Origin: CBIHON01 sp966211965
GTDB taxonomy: Bacteria; Pseudomonadota; Gammaproteobacteria; Burkholderiales; Burkholderiaceae_D
Assembly: GCA_966211965.1 (NCBI GenBank)
Contig: CBIHON010000025.1
Coordinates: forward strand, 17,373-81,372
Direction of reading: 5' to 3'
Length of the DNA: 64,000 nt
Below the pieces are notes generated by a model. The model saw only the letters and a list, made by a program, of their open reading frames with translations, ran no database searches and was not told the DNA's origin. The position numbers and the translations under genes were made by a program. Numbering within the stretch: position 1 is the first letter of the stretch; every line of letters begins with the position of its first letter. Below, piece by piece: positions 56,791 through 64,000 of this stretch.

Positions 56791-56920
56791 CGGCATGGCG
56801 GGTCAGAGTTTTTTCGCAGTTTTTCGCGAAAATTACTCTGACCTCCTCTGATTCCGGCAAGGCGGGTCAGAGTTTTTTTTCGCAGCTTTTCGCGAAAATT
56901 ACTCTGACCTCCTCTGATTA
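56791..56920. repeat. Tandem repeat (two units) between ntrB and ntrC
   Basis: Two units of 64 and 66 bp (56791-56854, 56855-56920). Each contains GGTCAGAGT and ACTCTGACC as inverted arms, enclosing a T-run, CGC and GCGAAAATT, so each can form a hairpin. A degenerate third copy is at 55571-55630. Confidence 0.85.
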
Positions 56921-57002
56921 AAAATTGAGACAGGATGCAGGGGAGCAAGCGAACGGCGCACAACACGCCGGCGCAACATGACGCGGAGACATTGCAGAAA
57001 AT

Positions 57003-58544
57003 ATGAAGCCGATCTGGATAGTTGACGACGACGAATCAATACGCTGGGTACTGGAAAAAGCCCTGGCGCGAGAGAATCTTGCCACCAAGAGTTTTTCCAA
57101 TGCGCGCGACGCGATGGATGCGTTGCAAACCAGCACCCCGCAAGTGCTGGTGTCCGACATTCGGATGCCGGGCGAATCGGGCCTTGCGCTGCTGCAGGCA
57201 GTCAAAGCGAAGCATCCCGGTTTGCCGGTCATCATCATCACCGCGTTTTCTGACCTGGATTCCGCGGTTGCCGCTTTTCAGGGCGGTGCCTTCGAATATC
57301 TCGCCAAGCCGTTTGACGTCGACAAGGCCGTCGCGCTGATTCGACGCGCGCTGGAAGAAAGCCTGCGCGAAGCGAATGTGGAACAAGCCTCCGCCGATAC
57401 GCCGGAAATCCTCGGTCAGGCGCCGGCGATGCAGGATGTGTTTCGTGCGATAGGGAGGCTGTCGCAATCAAATGTGACGGTGCTCATTACCGGTGAATCC
57501 GGTACCGGCAAAGAGCTGGTGGCGCGCGCGCTGCACAAGCACAGTCCGCGGTCCGCGCAACCCTTCATCGCGCTCAACACTGCCGCGATTCCCAAGGATT
57601 TGCTGGAGTCCGAATTATTCGGCCACGAGCGCGGCGCCTTCACCGGCGCGCAGGCGACTCGGCGCGGGCGCTTCGAACAAGCCGAGAACGGCACCCTGTT
57701 TCTCGACGAAATCGGCGACATGCCTTTCGATTTGCAAACGCGTCTGCTGCGGGTTTTGTCGGATGGGCACTTCTATCGTGTCGGCGGACATCAACCCTTG
57801 AAGGCCAACGTGCGCGTGATTGCCGCGACTCACCAAAACCTGGAACAGCGAGTCAGGGAAGGTTTGTTCCGCGAAGACTTGTACCATCGCTTGAACGTGA
57901 TTCGTCTGCGCCTGCCGAGCTTGCGCGAACGGCGCGAAGACATCCCGATCCTGACACGCCATTTCCTGACGCAGAGCGCCAAGCAACTGGGTGTCGAAGC
58001 CAAGCGCATGTCGGATCATGCAATGCAGTTCTTGAGCGGCCTGGATTTGCCGGGCAACGTGCGGCAATTGGAGAACCTGTGTAACTGGATCACCGTGATG
58101 GCGCCGGGACAGACGGTCGAGGTCAAGGACCTGCCGCAGGATCTGATCGAAGGCCATGGCTATGCGCCGACGCCAGTTTCAGCGCAGCCGCCCATGCCGG
58201 CTGCCGTACCGAATGCAATGCCGGCTTCGTATGCCAGCGAGATGCACGGCATGGGCGGTGCAAGCAATAGCAGCTATCCGCCGACGATTCCAGCGAACGG
58301 CAACGGCATCGACAAGGCGAGCTGGATCGGTTTGCTGGAAACCGAAGCTGCCAGCATGCTCGCTGCCGGAAGGCCGGAAGTGATGGATGCCTTGGGCCGC
58401 CAGTTCGAGTCGGCCTTGATCAAGACGGCCTTGAAGCATACGCATGGACGCAAGAACGATGCAGCAGTTCGCTTGGGCATCGGCCGTAACACCATCACGC
58501 GCAAAATCCATGAACTGGGGATTGACGGCGCCAAGGATGATTGA
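57003..58544 (+). CDS. ntrC: Nitrogen regulation response regulator NtrC
   Basis: 513 residues. Receiver domain with D-D-D (8-10), phospho-acceptor Asp52 and K102. Sigma-54 activating AAA+ domain ~140-375: Walker A G-E-S-G-T-G-K-E (164-171), G-A-F-T-G-A loop (211-216) that contacts sigma-54. The C-terminal Fis-type helix-turn-helix (~470-510, R-K-N-D-A-A-V-R-L-G-I-G-R-N-T-I-T-R-K) binds DNA. A long Pro/Ala/Met-rich linker (~390-440) precedes the HTH. It activates glnA through the sites at 53131-53174. Confidence 0.97.
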   Translation: MKPIWIVDDDESIRWVLEKALARENLATKSFSNARDAMDALQTSTPQVLVSDIRMPGESGLALLQAVKAKHPGLPVIIITAFSDLDSAVAAFQGGAFEYLAKPFDVDKAVALIRRALEESLREANVEQASADTPEILGQAPAMQDVFRAIGRLSQSNVTVLITGESGTGKELVARALHKHSPRSAQPFIALNTAAIPKDLLESELFGHERGAFTGAQATRRGRFEQAENGTLFLDEIGDMPFDLQTRLLRVLSDGHFYRVGGHQPLKANVRVIAATHQNLEQRVREGLFREDLYHRLNVIRLRLPSLRERREDIPILTRHFLTQSAKQLGVEAKRMSDHAMQFLSGLDLPGNVRQLENLCNWITVMAPGQTVEVKDLPQDLIEGHGYAPTPVSAQPPMPAAVPNAMPASYASEMHGMGGASNSSYPPTIPANGNGIDKASWIGLLETEAASMLAAGRPEVMDALGRQFESALIKTALKHTHGRKNDAAVRLGIGRNTITRKIHELGIDGAKDD

Positions 58545-58820
58545 CGCCAAAGGGCGGCAAACGCAATGAGGTAAGCATGCCGGGCAGGGCCGCCAATCTT
58601 CAATTTTGGGATTGCGTCGGCTTTGGCCGGCGGCTGTGCCTATCTCCTGCAATTCTGAAAAACTGCAGCACCTCCCGCCTCGCTTCGAAACCGCCGGCCC
58701 GCCTTTGCGGTACGCCAATAGTGCTCAAAGAAAACCATGCCATAATGCCAACCGCATTCCGCGCGATGTGGCGGTTTCCCTCATCGCCTTTTGACATGGT
58801 TCGACGACGGCACAAACAAC
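58545..58820. other. Intergenic region before the MoxR operon
   Basis: 276 bp with no convincing gene. Frames here are overlaps of ntrC or moxR in other frames. No clear promoter seen. Confidence 0.5.
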
Positions 58821-59753
58821 ATGACGGATACCAAAAAAGCTTTGCAGGCCCTGTCCCAAAACATGGGGCAGGTGATGTTCGGAAAAGAAGAGGCGTTGGC
58901 CTTGTGCATGATCACCCTGCTGGCACGCGGTCACCTGCTGATCGAGGATGTGCCCGGTGTCGGCAAAACCTCCCTCGCCCGCGGTCTGGCGCAATCGATC
59001 GGCGGCGAATTCAAGCGCCTGCAATGCACGCCGGACCTGCTGCCCAGCGATATCACCGGCGTTTCGATTTTCGACCAGCGCTCCCACAGTTTTGAATTCA
59101 TCCGCGGTCCGGTATTCGCCAACATATTGCTGGCCGACGAAATCAACCGCGCCCCGCCGCGTGCCCAGAGCGCGCTGCTGGAATGCATGGCGGAGCAGCA
59201 GGTCACGGTAGACGGCCATACGCATCGTCTGCCACCGGCGTTCATGGTGATTGCGACACAGAACCCGCTCGAATTCCAAGGCACCTATGCCTTGCCGGAA
59301 GCACAGCTTGACCGTTTTTTCATGCGGATCAAGATCGGCTATCCCGACACTGAAGCAGAGTTGAAAATGCTCGCCTCGCAGCGCCACGGCCATCCGCTCG
59401 ACAAACTGGCGCCGGTGATCGAACTGGAGCAATTGGCCGCACTGCAGCGCGCAGTCGAAGAAGTGCGTGCCGGTGACGACGTGGCGCGCTATGCGCTGTC
59501 GATCGTGCAGGCCACGCGCAATCATCCCGGCCTGATGCTGGGCGCCAGCCCGCGCGCCTCTCTGGCGCTGCTGCGCGCGGCCCAGGCACTGGCCCTGTTG
59601 CGCGGCGAAGGCTTCATTACGCCGCGCCATATCAAGCAGGTTGCACGCCATGTGCTGGCACATCGGATCATTCCGCGTTCGGGGTCCAATGCGGCACAAG
59701 CGGCGGATGCGATCGTGGCCGAAGTGCTGAACTCGGTTGCCGTGCCCGCATAG
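58821..59753 (+). CDS. MoxR-family AAA+ ATPase
   Basis: 310 residues from the ATG at 58821. Walker A G-V-G-K-T-S (46-51), Walker B L-L-A-D-E-I-N-R-A-P-P (~109-119) and sensor 1 V-I-A-T-Q-N-P match MoxR, a chaperone-like ATPase. It is the first gene of an operon with a DUF58 protein and a transglutaminase. The DUF58 gene begins directly after its stop codon. Confidence 0.95.
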   Translation: MTDTKKALQALSQNMGQVMFGKEEALALCMITLLARGHLLIEDVPGVGKTSLARGLAQSIGGEFKRLQCTPDLLPSDITGVSIFDQRSHSFEFIRGPVFANILLADEINRAPPRAQSALLECMAEQQVTVDGHTHRLPPAFMVIATQNPLEFQGTYALPEAQLDRFFMRIKIGYPDTEAELKMLASQRHGHPLDKLAPVIELEQLAALQRAVEEVRAGDDVARYALSIVQATRNHPGLMLGASPRASLALLRAAQALALLRGEGFITPRHIKQVARHVLAHRIIPRSGSNAAQAADAIVAEVLNSVAVPA

Positions 59754-61016
59754 ATGAGCACGCCGCAAACGCAACCTGAAGGATTGCGGCTATCCGCCCC
59801 GCTGGCCAGCCTGGCCTGGGTGGAACGCTGGCTTTCGATCCCCCTGATTTTCGCGTTGCTCGGCATCGCCACCTTCATCATTGCCTGGAATCGCGGCATC
59901 GCCTTGCTGTATGCATTGTTTGCGGTGCTGGTCGGCGCCGCGCTGTTTTCTCTGCTCGGTGCGCGCCTGATGTTGCGCACCGCGTCCATTCGCTTGCAGT
60001 TGCCTACCCAGGCTTCGGTGGGTGACTGTATCAGCGTGCAGGTCGCGGTCCTGCCGCAGGCATGGCCGCGCAAGCGGCATTTGCTGCAATTGGATTCGCC
60101 CTATCCTTTTGCGCCGGCGCAGCATGTTTTCTTGCCTGTTTGCGGCAGCGGCCTGGTGCGCGAGCAGCGCGTTCTCTGCACGCAGCGGGGCATGTTTCGC
60201 CTGCAGGATGCCGGCGTCGCCAGCGCCTATCCGCTGGGCTTGGCGACGATGCGGCGGCGTTGGGTGGTGGAACCCGTCGGCATTACCGTCCATCCGCGCA
60301 TTTATCCGGGCGCGGCGTTTTCCCTGCCGGCCAGTTCGACGCGCAGCAGCGTCGAACTGGAGCGGCCCGCGCCTTCGCTCGGCCAGGAATTATTCCGGGA
60401 AGTGCGCGAGTACCGGCGCGGCGATAATCCGCGCCATATCCATTGGCGCAGCTCGGCGCGGCATGGCGAACTGGTGGTCAAGCAATTCGATGCGGTGACC
60501 ACCAGCGAAACCTGGATCGTGCTCGACCTTGACCCGGCGAGCCACGCTGGCCAAGGCCAGGATCATTCCTTTGAACGGGCGATCGAAATCGCGGCCAGCA
60601 TCGCCGTGCAGCAGATCCGTTCCGGCCTGCGTTGCGGCATTGCCGGCGGTTTGCGTGAGGATGGTTCGCCGGTGCTGCTTCTGGCGCCGGGCACCGGCAA
60701 TGCGCATTTGCATGCGATATTGGATGCGTTGGCAGCATTGCGCGCCGATTGTCCGCGGCCCTATGCCGAGGTGCTGGAGAGCCTGGCCGCGCATCACAGC
60801 GCAGGACAGCAATGGATTTTGTTCCAGCACGGCGAAGAGCGCGTCGCCGCACCGGCTTTCCTGCGCGGGCAGCGCGCGCCGTTCTGGTTCCGTTTCGACA
60901 CAGCGAGTTTCGCCGATACCGATTTGTCGCAGCGCAGCCTGATGCCGCCTCAGCGGCGATCCGATGGATTCGCGATCGCACGCGACAGCGATTTATCCCT
61001 CATCTTCAAATCATGA
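59754..61016 (+). CDS. DUF58 domain membrane protein
   Basis: 420 residues. Two hydrophobic helices at ~35-75, then the DUF58 domain near ~200-260 (R-E-Y-R-R-G-D-N-P-R-H-I-H-W-R-S-S-A-R) and a von Willebrand-like D-x-D-x-A-S stretch. It is translated directly after moxR (0 bp) and overlaps the transglutaminase start by 4 bp (ATGA). The three-gene set probably assembles or controls an envelope process. Confidence 0.93.
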   Translation: MSTPQTQPEGLRLSAPLASLAWVERWLSIPLIFALLGIATFIIAWNRGIALLYALFAVLVGAALFSLLGARLMLRTASIRLQLPTQASVGDCISVQVAVLPQAWPRKRHLLQLDSPYPFAPAQHVFLPVCGSGLVREQRVLCTQRGMFRLQDAGVASAYPLGLATMRRRWVVEPVGITVHPRIYPGAAFSLPASSTRSSVELERPAPSLGQELFREVREYRRGDNPRHIHWRSSARHGELVVKQFDAVTTSETWIVLDLDPASHAGQGQDHSFERAIEIAASIAVQQIRSGLRCGIAGGLREDGSPVLLLAPGTGNAHLHAILDALAALRADCPRPYAEVLESLAAHHSAGQQWILFQHGEERVAAPAFLRGQRAPFWFRFDTASFADTDLSQRSLMPPQRRSDGFAIARDSDLSLIFKS

Positions 61017-63244
61017 AACGCATCCGCACGACAGGATTGTTCGTTTGCCTGTGGGCCGCGCTGACGCTGGCGGCGAGTGCCCGCGCCGCTGCTTCCAGCA
61101 ATCCCGCCGCGGCGGCGCTGATGACCTTGTTTTGGGCGGCAGTGCAGGGTGCCGGCCTGTGGTTTGCGCGCAGCCATGATGCGCCGCCGGAAAGGAAAGT
61201 GACCGATGGCATCGCCGCATTCGGACTGTGCGCGTTCGTGCTTGAGCTGCTGACGGGCACCCTGCTGCAGGCCTTGATGAGCCTCGTGCTGTGGCTGCAA
61301 GCGGCCCGGAATCCTGCGCTAGCGACGCGCCGCGATGCCTATTTCGCACTGGTCATCAGCCTCACGCTGATCATCTTCGGCGCCGCCGAAACGCGCAGCA
61401 CGATGTTTTTGCTGGTGATGGTGGCGTATGGATTATGTGCGCTCGGCGTGCTGGTTTACTGTCATCAGCAGAGCGGCTTCGATCAAGAGATGGAGACTGA
61501 AGCGGCAAGCGGCAAGGGACCATTATGGTCATTGTCACTGCCCCATCTGGCGGCCCTTGGCGGCGGTGTATTCCTGATCGCGCTGTTTTGGTATCTGCTG
61601 GTGCCACGGCCTGCACCGATCAACTTCGGGGCGGTGCCGACCCAAGGCGGCCACAACTATTCGCGCAAAGATTGGGAGCGCGAGGCGAGAAGCAACACCA
61701 GCCAAAATGAGGAAGAAGACAGCAGCGGGGAGGGCGCGAAGGGCAAGGATGCGGCAGCGGCGCAACAGCGCAACCGGCCAGGAGAGTCGAACCAGGAGCT
61801 CGACATCACCCGCAGCGATCATAGTGCCGGCGGTAAGGACAAAGAAGAAGGGGCGAAAGGCGGGAACGGCATCGTCATGTACGTGCAGGCCGACCGCATG
61901 CTCTACCTGCGCGAACGCAGCTATGACCGTTTCCAGAACAATCGCTGGAGCAGCAGCGAAAATCCGACGCGCAAGCTGGTGCCGGAGCGCGGCAAGTTCA
62001 ATCTCGCGAGCCGGGCCGACGGTGAAAAAGTGCAGTATGCGGTGCAAGTCGTGTCGCGCATCAAAGACAACTTGCCGCTGTCGGCCCATGCGCAGTCAAT
62101 CGAAGCACCGGCTGACGTGATCGCCCAGGGCCGCGACGGCGCGGTCTACCTGCCGGAACGGATTGAGCCGGGTTTTCGCTATCGCGCGACATCGCTGCTG
62201 CCCTTGAATTCGGAACGTCCAGTGGCGCGCGACGTGCAGGCGGAGCGCGCAAATTACCTGCAATTGCCGGCCGAATATTCGCCGCGCATCGGCGAGCTGG
62301 CACGGCAGGTGAGCGCCAATGCCGCTGCTCCCTTCGACAAGGCGCTCGCGCTCGAAACGCATTTACGCACCAAGTACGCTTATAGTTTCGAAACCATTTT
62401 CACCTCGCAGAACGTCACGCCGCTGGAAGAATTCCTGTTTGAGACGCGGCGCGGACACTGTGAATTTTTTGCCAGCGCAATGGCCATCATGCTGCGCGAG
62501 ATCGGCATTCCCTCGCGCGTCGTGCACGGTTACCTGGCGCACGGCTTCAATCCGGTTACCGGCCTGTACGAAGTGCGCGCTTTTGACGGCCATGCCTGGG
62601 TCGAAGCCTATCTCGAAGGCAGCGGATGGATGAGTTTCGAACCGACCGCCGCCTATCCTGTGCCGCAGCGCCAGCAGCAGAGCGGCACCACGCTGGCCGA
62701 TTTGAAAACCTATGCGGAAAAGCTGGCGCAGCAAGAGGCGATGCAAGGCGAAAAAAGCGTGCTGCAAATCGTCGCCGAGGTGCTGCGCAGTTTGACCGAG
62801 GCATGGTATCTGCTGCTGTTCCATCTGCAGGCATGGTTTGACGTCTTGCAGGCCTGGGTTGCCGCGCATGCATTGGCGCTTGGCGTCGCGCTGTCGGGCG
62901 CAGTTCTGGGGGGCTTTGCGGCCTATCGGCAGCGCGTCTGGTTGCTGTGGTTGTGGGCCTGGTTCATGATGCGCAGGGCCTCCGAATCGGATGTCCCGCT
63001 TGCCGCTTTTCGACAACTGGAGCGCGTCGCGCGCGCCCGTAAGCTCGGCAAGGCGGCGTGTGAAACCGTCGAAGAATATCTGGAACGATTGGAACAGGCC
63101 TATGCCGAATTGCGCGTTGAATTGCGCGTGTTGCGGCGCGCATTCAATGCTCGCCGTTACGGCGGGAAGCGTTTGACTACGGATGACACGCAGACCGTGC
63201 TGCGCGCGTTCCATACGATCTGTGCGGCGGTCAAGGCGCGCTGA
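61013..63244 (+). CDS. Transglutaminase-like membrane protein (TgpA type)
   Basis: 743 residues from the ATG at 61013, overlapping the DUF58 stop (ATGA). The N-terminal half has about six hydrophobic helices (~8-215, DUF3488), then a polar charged linker (~215-285), and a periplasmic transglutaminase-like domain with R-G-H-C-E-F-F (Cys483), V-H-G-Y and D-G-H-A-W-V-E (His). A further membrane helix lies at ~615-640, with a cytoplasmic C-terminal tail. TgpA proteins act in the periplasm and are essential in some pseudomonads. It completes the MoxR/DUF58 set. Confidence 0.93.
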   Translation: MKRIRTTGLFVCLWAALTLAASARAAASSNPAAAALMTLFWAAVQGAGLWFARSHDAPPERKVTDGIAAFGLCAFVLELLTGTLLQALMSLVLWLQAARNPALATRRDAYFALVISLTLIIFGAAETRSTMFLLVMVAYGLCALGVLVYCHQQSGFDQEMETEAASGKGPLWSLSLPHLAALGGGVFLIALFWYLLVPRPAPINFGAVPTQGGHNYSRKDWEREARSNTSQNEEEDSSGEGAKGKDAAAAQQRNRPGESNQELDITRSDHSAGGKDKEEGAKGGNGIVMYVQADRMLYLRERSYDRFQNNRWSSSENPTRKLVPERGKFNLASRADGEKVQYAVQVVSRIKDNLPLSAHAQSIEAPADVIAQGRDGAVYLPERIEPGFRYRATSLLPLNSERPVARDVQAERANYLQLPAEYSPRIGELARQVSANAAAPFDKALALETHLRTKYAYSFETIFTSQNVTPLEEFLFETRRGHCEFFASAMAIMLREIGIPSRVVHGYLAHGFNPVTGLYEVRAFDGHAWVEAYLEGSGWMSFEPTAAYPVPQRQQQSGTTLADLKTYAEKLAQQEAMQGEKSVLQIVAEVLRSLTEAWYLLLFHLQAWFDVLQAWVAAHALALGVALSGAVLGGFAAYRQRVWLLWLWAWFMMRRASESDVPLAAFRQLERVARARKLGKAACETVEEYLERLEQAYAELRVELRVLRRAFNARRYGGKRLTTDDTQTVLRAFHTICAAVKAR

Positions 63245-63299
63245 TCGGCGCACAGGAATGCTTGTAAATTATTCGTCATACCAGAAAGCGAGGCCATCA

Positions 63300-63938
63300 A
63301 TGTACCGACTCTACTACTACCCCGGCAAGGCAAACCTGGCGCCGCATATGCTGCTGCAAGAGATCGGCGCCGACTACGAGCTGCGCTTGGTCGATACCGA
63401 CGCCAATGCACAGAAAAGTCCCGAGTACCTGAAGCTCAACCCGAACGGACGCATCCCGACCCTGGTCGATGGCGATTTTGTGCTGTACGAGACTGCCGCG
63501 ATCTGCTTGCATCTTGCGGATCGCCATCCCGAGGCAGGCTTGGCGCCGACTACGGGCACTACGCAGCGCGCCGAGTTTTATCAGTGGCTGATGTACCTGA
63601 ACAATACTTTGCAGACTGAATTGATCACGTATTTCTATCCTGAGCGCTTGGCCGACGATGAGGCAATGGCGGAGCGCGTCAAGGCGCATGCCGAGGAACG
63701 CATCGGCGCGATGCTCGATCTCATCGAAGCAAAGCTTGCAGGCGGCGGACCGTATTTGCTTGGTGAGCGTTATAGCGCGGTCGATCCCTATCTATTGATG
63801 CTGGGTCGCTGGACTCGTTCGATGCGGCATCCGGCGCGCGAGCGCTCCCATTTTGGACGTTATCTCGAAACTATCGCCGTGCGTCCGGCTATCTTGCGTA
63901 CCTTTGCTGCCGAAGGTTTGAGCGCGCCGTTTTTTTGA
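63300..63938 (+). CDS. Glutathione S-transferase
   Basis: 212 residues from the ATG at 63300; GCGAGG lies 7 nt upstream. The N-terminal thioredoxin-like domain has Y-Y-Y-P-G-K-A-N-L-A-P-H, N-P-N-G-R-I-P-T-L-V and E-T-A-A-I-C-L-H-L-A-D (glutathione-binding). A C-terminal helical domain follows to ~205. It conjugates or reduces with glutathione in the cytoplasm; the substrate is unknown. It lies 55 bp after the transglutaminase gene. Confidence 0.93.
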   Translation: MYRLYYYPGKANLAPHMLLQEIGADYELRLVDTDANAQKSPEYLKLNPNGRIPTLVDGDFVLYETAAICLHLADRHPEAGLAPTTGTTQRAEFYQWLMYLNNTLQTELITYFYPERLADDEAMAERVKAHAEERIGAMLDLIEAKLAGGGPYLLGERYSAVDPYLLMLGRWTRSMRHPARERSHFGRYLETIAVRPAILRTFAAEGLSAPFF

Positions 63939-64000
63939 GACTTGCTTCCTAGTGTCCTGTTCCGTAAATTCGTTGCATAAAAGATGACGAGAATCGCGCC

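Overview
The window looks like a chromosomal segment of a betaproteobacterium in the order Burkholderiales, most likely Oxalobacteraceae (Herbaspirillum/Noviherbaspirillum/Herminiimonas-like). The evidence is moderately high GC, the gene order glnA - DUF4124 protein - ntrB - ntrC, a one-chain pyruvate carboxylase, a MoxR/DUF58/transglutaminase operon and prfC. The family placement is inferred from gene content only.

Layout. 0-7.6 kb holds housekeeping and metabolic genes: a truncated epimerase, a small membrane protein, pyruvate carboxylase, a DUF4198 periplasmic protein and a GAF protein. 7.7-22.2 kb is the most unusual part. It carries an OmpA-like protein, an exported HExxH protein, three secreted proteins built of Q-x-G-L-L-N repeats that resemble curlin repeats (two are near-identical copies 5.6 kb apart), a lipoprotein joining a CsgG-like domain to DUF4384, small exported proteins and a DUF2807 protein. 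It ends with an ECF sigma factor, an anti-sigma factor and an exported caspase-like protease. A promoter-like motif (TGAACC, 15 nt, GCAACYTA) precedes the OmpA gene, both copies of the repeat gene and the sigma factor gene, so these probably form one regulon. I read this as a curli-like (type VIII-like) amyloid secretion system under its own ECF sigma factor. A LiaF-like/LytS/LytTR operon and an IS110 remnant sit between the duplicated genes.

22.3-36.6 kb carries two sulfonate/nitrate-type ABC transporters. One lies with a GntR regulator and a DUF3604 (PHP-like) protein. The other lies with a HEAT-repeat protein, a DUF971 protein, a ferredoxin and an AprA-like flavoprotein; divergent from it are a molbindin (SsuF-like) and an RBBP9-like hydrolase. 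No SsuD/SsuE or TauD gene is present here.

36.9-44.1 kb is a 7.2-kb integrative element in the 3' part of tRNA-Lys(CTT), bounded by 49-bp direct repeats. It holds a tyrosine integrase, a BrnT/BrnA toxin-antitoxin pair and replication/regulation-type genes of unknown function. 44.1-48.7 kb has gene remnants (LuxR, EAL), an MFS transporter, an M28 peptidase and small unknown genes. 48.8-64 kb is core: prfC, a TAXI-type binding protein, a small phosphatase, a rhodanese, the glnA-ntrBC nitrogen control locus with visible sigma-54 and NtrC sites, the MoxR/DUF58/transglutaminase operon and a glutathione S-transferase.

Palindromic repeats are scattered through the window. The main one is a ~125-bp element with inverted ends at CTAG/TTAG sites, present in four copies (one a divergent variant); one copy supplies the stop codon of the LytTR regulator gene.
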